A stretch of 64,000 bases of DNA from positions 124,001 to 188,000 of the forward strand of contig JAFEDI010000105.1 of the NCBI GenBank assembly GCA_018241725.1, in the 5' to 3' direction. Shown here piece after piece: positions 34,906 to 45,500 of the stretch. This stretch comes from Pseudomonadota bacterium. GTDB taxonomy: Bacteria; Pseudomonadota; Gammaproteobacteria; Burkholderiales; Rhodocyclaceae. The notes under the pieces were generated by a model that searched no databases, was not told the DNA's origin, and worked only from the letters and a program-made list of their open reading frames with translations. Positions within the stretch are counted from its first letter, which is position 1. The number at the start of each line of letters is the position of its first letter. The translations under genes and the position numbers were made by a program.

Positions 34906-35382
34906 TCAGTCCTTCTTGCGGAAGTCGTCGTGGCAGCCCTTGCAGGTCTGGCCGAGCTTGCCGAAGGCGACCTTGACCGCGCCGGCGTCGCCGGTGGCGG
35001 CGACCTTGGCCAGCTCGTTGGCTTCGGTGATGAACTTCCTGGCGGCTTCACCGGCCTTCGCCTGCTCGGTGAACAGCTCGGGCTTGACGGTGGTTTCACG
35101 CCAGCCCTTGCCGGTTTCGGTGCCGGCCGGGTACAGGGCGCCGAGGCCGGAGTTGGCGATGGCGGCAATGGCGTTGGCGGCGCGGATCACTTCGTCCTTG
35201 TTGTAGGTGCCGTCCACGCTGGCCTTGATGCGGCCGTTGTTCCAGGCCAGCACCTGATAGACGGACTGGCGCCACTTGATGACCTGCTCGGGCTTGGGCG
35301 CCTGCTGGGCGAAGGCCATGGAGGCCGCCGCGGTGGTGGTGACGATCAGGGCGGCAAGCAAGGGTTTGACGAACTTCTTCAT
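34906..35382 (-). CDS. Cytochrome c' (class II c-type cytochrome)
   Basis: A 158-residue periplasmic four-helix cytochrome. A signal peptide (PLLAALIVTTTAAASMAFA) is followed by KPEQVIKWRQSVYQVLAWNNGRIKA. The single heme motif CKGCH (147-151) lies near the C-terminus, as in class II cytochromes. Such proteins bind NO and CO and help nitric oxide tolerance, or carry electrons. It lies 40 bases downstream of the dienelactone hydrolase-like gene on the same strand and has its own terminator. Confidence 0.93.
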   Translation of the reverse strand: MKKFVKPLLAALIVTTTAAASMAFAQQAPKPEQVIKWRQSVYQVLAWNNGRIKASVDGTYNKDEVIRAANAIAAIANSGLGALYPAGTETGKGWRETTVKPELFTEQAKAGEAARKFITEANELAKVAATGDAGAVKVAFGKLGQTCKGCHDDFRKKD

Positions 35383-35422
35383 TGTTTCTCCGTACGATCT
35401 CGATGATGAGTGAGGTGATGGA

Positions 35423-36313
35423 TCAGGCCTTCAGGTGCTGCTTGAAGAAAGCCACAGTGCGCCCCCACGCCAGCTTGGACGCGTTGGCATCGAAGCGCGG
35501 CGTGGTGTTGTTGTTGAAACCGTGCTGGGTGCCGGCGTAGATGTAGGCCTCGTACTTCACGCCGGCGGCCTTCAGGGCCGCCTCGTACTTGGGCCAGCCG
35601 GCATTGATGCGCTCGTCGTTCTCGGCGTAGTGGATCAACAGCGGGGCCTTGATCTTCGCGGCCTCCTCGGGCGTCGGCTGGTTGCCGTAGAAGGGCACCG
35701 CGGCGGCCAGATCGGGGATGCGGGTAGCGAGGAAGTTGGAGATGCCGCCGCCGTAGCAGAAGCCGGTCACACCGACCTTGCCGTTGCCCTGGGGCAGCTT
35801 CTTGAGGATCGCCGCGGCGGCCACGAAGTCTTCGCGGGTCTTGTTCTGGTCGAGCTTGGTGAACAGCTCGCGGGCCTTGTCCTCGTCGCCCGGGTAGCCG
35901 CCGAGGGGGAACAGCGCGTCCGGCGCGAAGGCGATGAAGCCGTCGAGGGCCAGGCGGCGGGTAACGTCCTCGATGTGCGGATTGAGACCGCGGTTCTCGT
36001 GCACCACCAGCACCGTCGGCAGCTTGCCGCTGGTGTTGGCCGGCTGCACCAGGTAGCCGCGCAGCGTGCCATAGCCGGCCGGCGACGGGTATTCGACGTA
36101 CTGGGCCTTGATGCGCGGATCGTTGCCCTGCACTTCCTGGGCCTCGGCGAACTTGGGGCTGAGCGCCTCCAGCAGGCCCTCGGCGGTCACGCCGGCCACC
36201 GCGAACTTGGCCGCGTTCTTCAGGAACTCCCGGCGCGGGATGATGCCATGCACGTACTTGTCGAACAGCTTGAGCACTTCGGGCTCGAAATCGGCGGCGG
36301 TCTTGCGGGTCAT
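35423..36313 (-). CDS. Dienelactone hydrolase-family protein with Tat-like signal
   Basis: A 296-residue alpha/beta hydrolase. The N-terminal part (IIPRREFLKNAAKFAVAGVTAEGLLEAL) resembles a twin-arginine export signal preceded by about 25 extra residues, as in YghX-like proteins. The hydrolase domain has HENRGLNPHIEDVTRRLALDGF, the nucleophile elbow GFCYGGG (Cys186), an acid in HYAENDERINAGW and a histidine in AGTQHGFNN. It hydrolyses lactone or ester bonds in an unknown substrate. The start at 36313 has AAGGAG 7 bases upstream. It lies close to the SMP-30 gene, and both enzymes may act on lactones. Confidence 0.9.
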   Translation of the reverse strand: MTRKTAADFEPEVLKLFDKYVHGIIPRREFLKNAAKFAVAGVTAEGLLEALSPKFAEAQEVQGNDPRIKAQYVEYPSPAGYGTLRGYLVQPANTSGKLPTVLVVHENRGLNPHIEDVTRRLALDGFIAFAPDALFPLGGYPGDEDKARELFTKLDQNKTREDFVAAAAILKKLPQGNGKVGVTGFCYGGGISNFLATRIPDLAAAVPFYGNQPTPEEAAKIKAPLLIHYAENDERINAGWPKYEAALKAAGVKYEAYIYAGTQHGFNNNTTPRFDANASKLAWGRTVAFFKQHLKA

Positions 36314-36344
36314 GGAAAGCTCCTTCAATCGGTAATCGGCGGGC

Positions 36345-37319
36345 TTACTTGGCGCGCCCGGCGTAACCGGCGGTCAGCACCGGAATGCGGTAGACCGCGC
36401 CGCGGCCGACAACATACAGCTGCTGCTTGCCGGGCCCTGCGAAAGCCAGGTTCTGCGGCGCCTTCGGCAGCGCGATGATGCCGAGGGGCTCGCCCTTGTT
36501 GCTGAACACCTGCACACCAACACTGCTGGCCACATAGAGGCGCCCGTCCTTGTCCACCGCTAGCCCGTCGGCGCCGCTGGACGGACCGTTGTCGGTCTGG
36601 CGGAAACCTTCGAGCTTGGCGAACTGGCGCTTCGGGCCGAGCTTGCCGTTGGCGCCGATGTCGTAGGCGAACACGTATTCGCCTGCGGTGTTGGCCACGT
36701 ACAGCACCTTCTCGTCCGGGCTCAGCTGGATGCCGTTGGGGCGCTCGATATCCTTGGCGAGGCGCTCGATGACGAACTCGGGGCTGATGCGATACACCGC
36801 CGGCGGCGAAATCTTGGACAAGTCCGGCTTGGGATTAGCATTGGCATTGGCGCCGGAGTCGGTGAAATACACGTTGCCGGCCTTGTCCACCACCAGGTCG
36901 TTGGGGCGGCCGAAGGACAGGCCGCCATCCACCTTCTCGGTCAGCGTGCGTGCGTTGCCGGCGGGCAGGATGACGCCGACCTTGGGCTGCAGGGTCTGCA
37001 CCGCCACCAGGTCGCCGTTGGCGGCGAAGGCCAGCGCATTGACGCCGTTGGTGTTGTCGAGGAAGACCGACGTGGAGCCGTCCGGCGCAATGCGGATGAC
37101 GCGGGCGTTCTGGTTCTCGGTGAACAGCACGCTGCCGTCCGGCGCGGCGATCGGGCCTTCGGTGCCCTTGAAGCCGTCCTTGATCAGTTCGATCTTGGTG
37201 CCGGCGGCGACCACACCGGAGATGGCCGGCGTCACGGCTTCCTGGGCGTGGGCGCCGGACAGGCTCAGCAGCACACCGCCGAGGGCGGCCAGGGCGCGAA
37301 GGGAGGCTTTGATTTTCAT
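36345..37319 (-). CDS. Exported SMP-30/gluconolactonase-family protein
   Basis: A 324-residue periplasmic six-bladed beta-propeller. The signal peptide is ASLRALAALGGVLLSLSGAHAQ. Propeller motifs include GPIAAPDGSVLFTENQNARVIRIAPDG, GRPNDLVVDKAGNVYFTDSG and PNGIQLSPDEKVLYVANTAG, and GADGLAVDKDGRLYVAS. These are the metal-site-bearing repeats of SMP-30/gluconolactonases, which hydrolyse sugar lactones. The start at 37319 gives the signal peptide directly. An inverted repeat at 37443-37460 lies upstream. The dienelactone hydrolase gene follows 31 bases downstream. Confidence 0.9.
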   Translation of the reverse strand: MKIKASLRALAALGGVLLSLSGAHAQEAVTPAISGVVAAGTKIELIKDGFKGTEGPIAAPDGSVLFTENQNARVIRIAPDGSTSVFLDNTNGVNALAFAANGDLVAVQTLQPKVGVILPAGNARTLTEKVDGGLSFGRPNDLVVDKAGNVYFTDSGANANANPKPDLSKISPPAVYRISPEFVIERLAKDIERPNGIQLSPDEKVLYVANTAGEYVFAYDIGANGKLGPKRQFAKLEGFRQTDNGPSSGADGLAVDKDGRLYVASSVGVQVFSNKGEPLGIIALPKAPQNLAFAGPGKQQLYVVGRGAVYRIPVLTAGYAGRAK

Positions 37320-37442
37320 GGCGGTCGGTATGGCGGTAACTGGCGTTGAGGTGAGCGGCCTCGGCCGCGGGGGCAGGCGCTTCTCCTGCACGGCTCGTGC
37401 CAGCCGCGCCACCCGGCCGCGGCAGGTGGCGTCCATACAATT

Positions 37443-37460
37443 GATTTGTCGAAACAAATC
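37443..37460. promoter_or_regulatory. Inverted repeat upstream of the SMP-30 gene
   Basis: GATTTGT-CGAA-ACAAATC has perfect 7-bp arms and a 4-base centre, in the only AT-rich part of the 280-base gap between the SMP-30 and cytochrome genes. It lies about 125 bases upstream of the SMP-30 start and is of the size used by TetR- or MarR-type repressors. Confidence 0.4.
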
Positions 37461-37599
37461 CACTTTTCAGCGGACGGCGGGCGGCGCCACCGGAAGCGCC
37501 ATCCGCAGGGCCCGCTGTTGCGCTGCACACAGATCGCGCCACCGTCTGTTGCCGGCCTGCTGATTTCCCAACCTTCGCAAGCCAGCAGCACCTGCTGCG

Positions 37600-39786
37600 T
37601 CAGGGCGTGGCGAGGCTCCGTTCGAGGCGCAGCAGTTCCGCCTGATGGGCCGCCGCTTCCGCCCGGCCGAGGCGGCGCTCGATCTGCACCTGGGTACGCA
37701 GCAACGCCACGTCCTCCGGCAGACGCGCGCGGGCTGCCGCCAGTGTCGCCAGCGCCGCGTCGCCCTGCCCGGCCTCCAGCTGCGCGACGGCCAGCACCAG
37801 CGCGTAGCGGCCGTTGTCCGGCGCCAGTGCAGCCGCTCGCGCCAGCTCCGGCAGCGCCGTGTCGCGGCGGCCTTGGCGGATCAGCGCCAGGCCGAGGGCA
37901 TGGGCCGGCTCGGCGGCCGTCGGGGCAAGTTTGACGGCCTGGCGCAGCTGGGCCTCACCATCGGCCTCGCGGCCTCCGGCCCGGTACAGGTCGGCCAGGT
38001 TCACCAGCGCCGGCACGAAACCGGCGTCCAGGCGCAACGCCGTGCGCAGAGCCTGCTCAGCCGCCTGCGGCTGGCCTCGGGCGGCGTGGATGCGGGCCAG
38101 GTTCACGTGGCTCTCGGGGCGATCCGCCGCCAGTTCCTCGCTGGCGATCAGTTCATCCAGCACTTGCGCGAGTCTTTCCCGGCGGGCCGGCGGCAGGCGC
38201 TCGGCCGGCACCGCCGCCAGGGTACGGGCGGCCTCGGTGCGCACCGCCCGCAGCGGGTCGTCGAGCAGCCCGTCGCCGATCCGCCAGGCCTCGGGCAGCG
38301 CCAGACCGGCCAGCGCCCGTGCGGCGCCAAGGCGCAGCAGGCCTTCGTCGGCGCGGGCCGCACGGGCCACGAGTTCCGCCGCGCCGGCCCGACCTGCCAG
38401 CCGCAGCAGCGCGCCGCCCTGCTGGATCGCCGGGTAATCGGCGGACAGCAGCCCGGCCAGCGGCACACCGGAGCGGCGCCCCGCCAGCACAGCGACCGGC
38501 GACGCGTCGGCGGCTTCCGGCCGGCCAGTCCAGCGTTCGACCGCGGCGGCGGCCCACACCGGATTCTTGTCCTTGTGGCAGGCGGTGCAGGCGTCCGGCG
38601 TGCCCAGGCGCGCGCTCTGCGCTGGGCGCGGCACCGCCAGGCGGTGGTCGCGGCGCACGTGCACGCCCATGTAGGTCTTGGTCGGCATGTGGCAGCTCAC
38701 GCACTGGGCGCCTGCCGAGCCTTCGCCGTGGCGGTGGTGCTCGGGCCGGTCGTAGCGGGACGGCAGGTGGCACTGGCCGCACAGGGCATTGCCGTCGGCG
38801 CGTAGCTTGAGGCTGTGGCTGTCGTGGCAATGGCTGCAGGTGACGCCGGCCCGGTGCATGCGGCTCTGCACGAAGGAGCCGTACTCGAAGACTTCGTCGT
38901 CGATCTGCCCGTCCGGGTGGTAGAGGCCGGGCTCGATCAGCATCGGTCGGTAATCGTCCAGAAAGGCCGCGCCGGGCTGGGGTTCCGCTGTGAGCTGCTG
39001 GCGCCGGGAATGGCAGCCGAAGCAGGCTTCGCCAGCGCGCTGACCGGCCTTCGGGTCGCCGTCACCACGGGCGATGGAATGGGTGCCGTCGTAGCGGAAG
39101 ACCAGCCGGCGCAGCTGCCGGGTCACCACCGTCAGGCCCGCGTCGGCCACCACCGCCGGCTTGCCGCTCCGCGCCCAGGCCAGGTGGGCAGCGCCCGGAC
39201 CGTGGCAGGCCTCGCAGCCAACCGCCATCTCGGCCCAACGCGTGCGGTAGCTGTCGGACTCGAGATCGTAGTTTTTCACCAGCCCGGTCGAGTGGCAGGA
39301 CGCGCACATGAAGTTCCAGTTCTGCTCTCGGCCGCTCCAATGCACCGGTTCGCCGGGCTTCGGCGGCGCATCCGGGTAGAGGTGATACCAGCGCTGGCCG
39401 CCCTCCTCCCGGCGCCGCGCGTCCCACGCCACGCCGAGGGCCTGCAGGCGCCCGCCGGGCAGCGCGACGAGGTACTGCTGCAGCGGATGCACGCCGAAAG
39501 TATGAGTGACCTGGAAGTCCGCCTCGCGGCCGTCCGGCCCGGCGGTGCGCACGTAGAAAGCCTCGCCCTTGCGGAAGAAACGGGTGGTCTGGCCGTGGTG
39601 GCTCACGCTCACGTTACGGAAGTCGCCGAGCACCGTGGCCGGGCTGGCGACCTGCATCGACTGGGCGTGATGGGACGCCTGCCAGCGCCGGGTCTCGTCG
39701 GCATGGCAGCCGGCGCAGGCTTCGCTACCGACGTAGCGGACCGCCTCGCCGGCCAGGGCGAAGGCCGGCACGGCGAGCACACACAA
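37600..39786 (-). CDS. Eight-heme c-type cytochrome with HEAT-like and TPR repeats
   Basis: A periplasmic protein of about 728 residues with eight CXXCH heme motifs in residues 20-400: CAGCH, CASCH, CEACH, CFGCH, CSHCH, CGQCH, CVSCH and CTACH. From about 410 the protein turns into alpha-helical repeats: first HEAT-like, then tetratricopeptide units (ESHVNLARIHAARGQPQAAEQALRTALRLD and following). The start is unclear. The TTG at 39786 lies inside the hydrophobic signal segment, and the open frame extends upstream through WWRIVFLL without an ATG, so another start codon is likely. It probably transfers electrons in a respiratory or detoxifying complex held together by the TPR part. Confidence 0.88.
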   Translation of the reverse strand: MCVLAVPAFALAGEAVRYVGSEACAGCHADETRRWQASHHAQSMQVASPATVLGDFRNVSVSHHGQTTRFFRKGEAFYVRTAGPDGREADFQVTHTFGVHPLQQYLVALPGGRLQALGVAWDARRREEGGQRWYHLYPDAPPKPGEPVHWSGREQNWNFMCASCHSTGLVKNYDLESDSYRTRWAEMAVGCEACHGPGAAHLAWARSGKPAVVADAGLTVVTRQLRRLVFRYDGTHSIARGDGDPKAGQRAGEACFGCHSRRQQLTAEPQPGAAFLDDYRPMLIEPGLYHPDGQIDDEVFEYGSFVQSRMHRAGVTCSHCHDSHSLKLRADGNALCGQCHLPSRYDRPEHHRHGEGSAGAQCVSCHMPTKTYMGVHVRRDHRLAVPRPAQSARLGTPDACTACHKDKNPVWAAAAVERWTGRPEAADASPVAVLAGRRSGVPLAGLLSADYPAIQQGGALLRLAGRAGAAELVARAARADEGLLRLGAARALAGLALPEAWRIGDGLLDDPLRAVRTEAARTLAAVPAERLPPARRERLAQVLDELIASEELAADRPESHVNLARIHAARGQPQAAEQALRTALRLDAGFVPALVNLADLYRAGGREADGEAQLRQAVKLAPTAAEPAHALGLALIRQGRRDTALPELARAAALAPDNGRYALVLAVAQLEAGQGDAALATLAAARARLPEDVALLRTQVQIERRLGRAEAAAHQAELLRLERSLATP

Positions 39787-39845
39787 CAGGAAGACGATGC
39801 GCCACCACCCGCCGCAGGACGGGCGATGGCGGCTACGGGCAGCTT

Positions 39846-42194
39846 TCAGCGCAATTCCACCTCGAGCTTGCCGAGGGTGCCGGTGAAGGAGAACGGCACC
39901 TTATAGTCCGGACTCACCGGCGAGCCAAGATCGGCGCCGATGTCGAGGGACTCGTAGGGGCCGTAGACGATCTTGGCGATGCGCCCTTCGCCGACCTGCT
40001 CACCGTTCACGAACAAGCGCCCGACGCCAGGCACCGCCACCGGCGGCTGGCCCTGCTGCACAGTCGCCGGCGGCGGCGTAGCGCTGTCCGGCGTGAAGCT
40101 GAAGGCGACCTGCAGCTTGCCTTTCGGCAGCGGCCGGGACGACACGATATGGCCGCTGCGGTGGCCGTGGGCGTTGGCCTCATAGACCAACCGGCCATCC
40201 TTCACGAACAGGCTGAAGCCGCCCCAGCGGCTGCCGTCGGCGATCAGCACGCCATCACCGCCGCGAGCCGGCAGCTCGATGTCGGCGGTGATACGGTGGG
40301 CGCGCCGCGTCACGTCCGGCCCGACCCGCGACGGGATGCGGGTGACGCCGGCCCGGTAGGTGAACAGCGTGCGGCCGGCGGCCGGGCTGGGACGGCCGAC
40401 GCCGACCTCCGACGTCAGCGGATAGACGTCGTTGCGCCAGGCCTCCTTGTCGAAGGTGGCCACCAGTTCGGCCAGCTTGTCCGGGTTGCCGGCGGCCACG
40501 TCATGGGCCTGGCTGTAGTCCGCGTTGAGGTTGTAGAGCTGCCACTGGCGCTGGCCGAAGGGCGCCTGGTTGAGCACCGCGTTGCCGCGCGGCACCACGT
40601 TGCGGCTGCCGGCCCACCAGCCGTCCTTGTAGATGCCGCGGCTGCCGCCCATCTCGAAATACTGCAGCGTGCGCGGCGATTCGGCCTTGGCGTTGTCGAA
40701 GCTGTACACCAGGCTGCGCCCTTCCAGCGGCAGCTGCTGGATACCCTCGACCTTGTCCGGAAACCTGATGCCGGCCAGCTCGTAGATCGTCGGCGCGATG
40801 TCGGTGACGTGGCTGAACTGGCTGCGCACCACGCCCTTCTCGCGCAGCCCCTTGGGCCACGACACCACCAGCGGGTTGCGGGTGCCGCCCAGGTAGGACG
40901 GGATGCCCTTGCCGTACTGGAAGGGCGTGTTGTCGGCCCAGCCCCAGGCAGAACCGTAGAGGTTGTCGAAGCGCGCCGTGCCCAGCGCGTCGATGTCCTT
41001 CAGGCGCTCGGCAAGCGGCGCCGCTTGCCCGTCGGGCCCGGTGGCATCGCGGCCGAGCAGCGGCGAGCTGACCTCGGCGCCGTTGTCGCCGACGATGTAG
41101 AACACCACCGTGTTGTCGGCCTTGCCCTGCTCGCGGATCTCGGCCAGCAGGCGGCCGACCTGGAAGTCGGTGAACGCCAGGTAGGCGGCGGAGATTTCGG
41201 CCTCCCGCGCCAGCAGGCGGCGCTGTTCGGCGGGCAGGGAATCCCAGGCCGGCAGCTCTGGCGGACGCGGCGTCAGCTCGGCGTTGGCGGGGATCACGCC
41301 GAGCTTCTTCTGGCGGGCGAAGGTCTCCTCCCGCAGCTTGTCCCAGCCCTGGTCGAACCTGCCCTTGTACTTGGCGATCCAGTCCTGCGGCACGTGGTGC
41401 GGCCAGTGGGTGCCGCCGGGGGCGAACCACACGAAGAAGGGCTTGTCCGGATACACCGCGTCGTGGGTGCGCAGCCAGCTGGTGGCTTCGTCGGCCAGAT
41501 CGGCGGTCAGGTGGTAGCCCTGTTCCGGCGTGGCCTTCGGCTCCACCGGCGTGGTGTTGCGGTAAAGGCGCGGCTCCCACTGGTTGTCGGCGCCGCCCAT
41601 GAAACCGTAGAAGAACTCGAAACCGAGGCTGGTCGGCCAGTGCTCGAAGGGACCGGCCGGCGTGATCTCCCACTGCGGCGTGTTGTGCCACTTGCCGAAG
41701 GCCGAGGTGCTGTAGCCGTTCTGGCGGAGCACTTCGGCCACCGACACCGTGTCCTTGGCCCACACCGAGTTGTAGCCGGGAAAGCCGGACGAGCTGTCGG
41801 CCACGGTGCCGAAGCCGACCTCGTGGTGGTTGCGCCCGGTGAGGAGCGCCGCACGGGTCGGCGAGCACAAGCTGGTCACATGGAACTGGTTGTAGCTGAG
41901 GCCGTTGCGGGCCAGATCCTGCAGCGCCGGCGTGTCGGCAACGCCGCCGAAGGTGGACGCCGCGCTGAAGCCCACGTCGTCGAGCAGCACGACCACCACG
42001 TTGGGCGCGCCCTTCGGCGCCTGCGCCTGCTTCGGCCAGGCCGGCACCGACTTGTCGCGGGAGGGGTCGATCTTGCCGGCGAAGGGCTCGGGCGGACGGG
42101 GCAGGACCTCCTGGGCGCCGGCACCGCCCACGGCCGCCAGGCCGAGGGCCAGCGCCGCCGAACGGCCCAGCCAGATGTAGATGCGTTTCTTCAT
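39846..42194 (-). CDS. Periplasmic arylsulfatase
   Basis: A 782-residue type I sulfatase with a signal peptide (LGRSAALALGLAAVGGAGAQ). The metal site has VVVVLLDDVGFSAASTFGG. The formylglycine motif CSPTRAALLTGR begins at Cys110, which a formylglycine-generating enzyme must oxidise. Further motifs are FAPGGTHWPHHVP and GDNGAEVS. The extra C-terminal beta domain is typical of long arylsulfatases. It releases sulfate from aryl or alkyl sulfate esters, a way to scavenge sulfur. The start at 42194 follows AGGAAC. The multiheme cytochrome gene follows downstream with a 59-base gap. No maturation enzyme gene is present. Confidence 0.93.
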   Translation of the reverse strand: MKKRIYIWLGRSAALALGLAAVGGAGAQEVLPRPPEPFAGKIDPSRDKSVPAWPKQAQAPKGAPNVVVVLLDDVGFSAASTFGGVADTPALQDLARNGLSYNQFHVTSLCSPTRAALLTGRNHHEVGFGTVADSSSGFPGYNSVWAKDTVSVAEVLRQNGYSTSAFGKWHNTPQWEITPAGPFEHWPTSLGFEFFYGFMGGADNQWEPRLYRNTTPVEPKATPEQGYHLTADLADEATSWLRTHDAVYPDKPFFVWFAPGGTHWPHHVPQDWIAKYKGRFDQGWDKLREETFARQKKLGVIPANAELTPRPPELPAWDSLPAEQRRLLAREAEISAAYLAFTDFQVGRLLAEIREQGKADNTVVFYIVGDNGAEVSSPLLGRDATGPDGQAAPLAERLKDIDALGTARFDNLYGSAWGWADNTPFQYGKGIPSYLGGTRNPLVVSWPKGLREKGVVRSQFSHVTDIAPTIYELAGIRFPDKVEGIQQLPLEGRSLVYSFDNAKAESPRTLQYFEMGGSRGIYKDGWWAGSRNVVPRGNAVLNQAPFGQRQWQLYNLNADYSQAHDVAAGNPDKLAELVATFDKEAWRNDVYPLTSEVGVGRPSPAAGRTLFTYRAGVTRIPSRVGPDVTRRAHRITADIELPARGGDGVLIADGSRWGGFSLFVKDGRLVYEANAHGHRSGHIVSSRPLPKGKLQVAFSFTPDSATPPPATVQQGQPPVAVPGVGRLFVNGEQVGEGRIAKIVYGPYESLDIGADLGSPVSPDYKVPFSFTGTLGKLEVELR

Positions 42195-42592
42195 TGTTGT
42201 TCCTGTGCGGTCTGCTTCTTTAGATGGCTGTCGGGTGGCGGATTCCGGGGGGTGCCCCGCGAACACGCCAGCCGGACGCAAACCGCGATCGGGTGCACGG
42301 CCCGTGCCAGCGCGCCCGCAACGGAGTCACAGCCGCGCCACGCAGGGGCCGCGCGGCCATCAGTCACCACACCCACCGCGCTCCCGCCCACCCTTGCTGC
42401 TGAAAACCCAACTTTCCGGTTGGCGGACTGCTGGCTTCTGCGCAAGCCCCACACCCCAGATCGGGCAGTCCCCCGCACGGACACAGGGTTTTTGCCCATG
42501 GCCCGGAATTTGCCCGATACAGAGGTTTGTTCCAGCCCGGCCCCGGCGCGCCGTCGCAACCCTGCCCCGCGCAGCCGACCCCAGAATTCCCG
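42195..42592. other. Divergent intergenic region between arylsulfatase and RND permease
   Basis: A 398-base gap between divergent genes. It holds an inverted repeat CCAAC-N6-GTTGG (42408-42423) and otherwise GC-rich sequence. No gene is supported. It should contain promoters for both the sulfatase and the RND operon, but no clear -10/-35 pair stands out. Confidence 0.4.
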
Positions 42593-45500
42593 ATGTGGAT
42601 CGTCAATATCGCCCTGCGGCGCCCCTACACCTTCCTGGTCATGGCGCTGCTCATCCTGCTGTCCATGCCCTATGTGCTGAAGAAGATGTCCGTGGACATC
42701 TTCCCGGCCATCGACATCCCGGTCGTGGCCATGCTGTACAGCTACAACGGCCTGCCCGCGCCGGAGATCTACAGCCGCATCAGCCGCAACGCCGAGCGGG
42801 CCATGACCCAATCGGTGGACAACGTCGAGCACACCGAATCCCTGTCGGTGGCCGGCGCGTCGATCATCAAGGTGTTCTTCCAGCCCGGCACCGACATCGG
42901 CACCGCGCTGGCCCAGGTCCAGTCGGCGGCCAACTCGGCCTACCGCTCGATGCCGGTCGGCATCGCGCCGCCGCAGGTGGTGCAGTACTCGGCCACCGAC
43001 CTGCCGCTGCTGCAGGTCGGCGTGTCCAGCGCCACGGTGCCGGAAACCGAGGTTGGCGAACTCACCAACGACGTGGTGCGCAACACCCTGCGCACCAAGA
43101 AGGGCGTCGAGCTGACCGCCCCCTTCGGCGCCCGCAACCGCCAGATCGCGGTGGACATCGACACCAACGCGCTCTTGGCCCGTGGCCTCACGCCGGCGGA
43201 CGTCAGCGACGCCATCGGCAACCAGACCCTCACCCTGCCCACCGGCACCATCAAGATCGGCGAGCGGGAATACGACGTGGCGCTCAACGGCTCGGTGGCG
43301 ACCCTCGCCAAGATCGGTGACATCCCGGTCAGGACCGTCGCCAGCAAGACCATCCACGTACGCGACGTGGCCAGCGTGCGCGACGGCGCCGGCCCTTTGC
43401 AGACCATCGTCCGCCACAACGGCGAGCGCGGCATCCTGACCTCGGTGTTCAAGGTCGGCGGGGTGTCCACGCTGGAGGTGGTGGACCAGGTGCGCGCCGA
43501 GATCCCGCGCATCCTCGACAAGCTGCCCGAGGACATGAAGCTGACGCTGATGTTCGACCAGTCCCTGTTCGTGCGGGCGGCCATCGGCAACGTGCTGCAC
43601 GAAGCGCTGATCGCCGCCTCGCTGACCGCCGCGATGATCCTGCTGTTCCTCGGCAACTGGCGCAGCACCTGCATCATCGCGGTGTCGATCCCTCTGTCGA
43701 TCTGCTGCTCGCTGATCGTCCTCTACCTGCTCGGCGAGAGCCTCAACCTGATGACCCTCGGCGGCTTGGCGCTGGCGGTGGGCATCCTGGTGGACGACGC
43801 CACCGTCGAGATCGAGAACATCGAGCGCCAGATGGGCCTCGGCAAGAACCCGCAGCAGGCCATCCTCGACGGCGCGCAGGAGATTGCCGTGCCGGCCTTC
43901 GTGTCCACGCTGTGCATCTGCATCGTCTTCGTGCCGATGTTCTTCCTCACCGGCGTGGCCCGCTCACTGTTCGTGCCGCTGGCCGAGGCCGTCGTCTTCG
44001 CGATGCTGGCCTCCTACCTGCTGTCGCGGACCCTGGTGCCGACGCTGGTGATGTACCTGATGGCCCGCCAGCACGGCATCCATCGCCCGGCGCCGGCCAC
44101 CGGCTTCGCCGCGCTGTGCCACCGCATCCACGTCGGCTTCGAGAACGGTTTCAGCCGCCTGCGCGAGCACTACACGGTGCTGCTGGCCGCCCTCCTGCGC
44201 CAACGCCGCCGCTTCGGCAGCGCCTTCGCCGGCCTGTGCCTGTTGTCCCTGGGCCTGGTGCCGCTGCTCGGCCAGGATCTCTTCCCGGCGGTGGATGCCG
44301 GCCAGCTGCGCCTGCACGTGCGCGCGCCGTCCGGCATCCGCCTGGAGGAGATGCCCCACCTGGTGGACAAGATCGAGGCGGCGATCCGCGAGACCATCCC
44401 GGCCGACGAGCTGGGCGACATCCTGGACATCGTCGGCGGCCCCTATTCCACCCGCAACACACTGTTCGGCAACTCCGGTACCACAGAGACCGCCGACACC
44501 GAGATCATGGTGTCCCTCAAGCCGGGACACGCCCCGAGCAGCGACTACGCGACCCGCCTGCGCGCGCAGCTGCCGGAGCGCTTCCCCGGCGTTGAGTTCT
44601 TCTTCCAACCCGCCGACCAGGTCAGCCAGACCCTCAACTTCGGCACGCCAGCGCCGATCGACATCCAGTTCATCGGCGGCAAGCCGGCCGAGGTGATCCC
44701 GCTGGCGGTGGAACTCAACAATCGCCTGCGCGCCATCCCTGGCATCGTCGACGCCCACGTCTATCAGCGCTGGAGCAAGCCGGCGCTGGCCCTGGACATG
44801 GACCGCGTGCGCCTGCAGCAGCTCGGCCTGGCCGCCAAGGACGTAGCCCAGAACGTGATGGTGTCCCTGTCCGGCAGCATGCAGGCGGCCCCCGCCTACT
44901 GGCTCAACCCGGGCAACAACAACCTCTACACCATCGGCGTGCGCACGCCGGAAGCCGCCCTCGACAGCCTCGACAGCCTGCTGCGCACACCGGTCGGCGC
45001 CGGTGAAGACGGCGCCCAGCTGCTCGGCAACGTGGTCGGCCTGTCCCGCCAGGCGCTGGCGCCGATGCTCACCAGCTACAACACCAACCCGATCTTCAAC
45101 GTCTACGCCAACGTGGAAGGGCGCGACCTGGGCAGCGTCAGCCGCGACATCGCGGTGGTCCTCGACGACATCCGCGCCAAGCTGCCGCGGGGCGTGGACC
45201 TGGTCATGCGCGGTCAGGTAGAAACGCTGCACGACTCCTTCATCGGCCTGGCCACCGGGCTGGCGGTGGCCACCGTGCTGGTCTACCTGCTGCTGGTGGT
45301 GAACTTCCAGTCGTGGATCGACCCGCTGATCATCGTCAGCGCGCTGCCGGCGGCGCTGGCCGGCATCGCCTGGCTGCTGTTCCTCAGCGGCACCACCCTC
45401 AGCGTGCCGGCGCTGACCGGCACCATCATGACGATGGGCGTCGCCACCGCCAATTCGATCCTGCTGGTGTCCTTCGCCCGCACGCGCCTCGCCGAAGGCG

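Noticed and set aside
42527-42592. Extra 22 codons before the second RND permease
   Set aside because: The segment is Pro-rich with no family match, while MWIVNIALRRPYTF at 42593 is the standard N-terminus.
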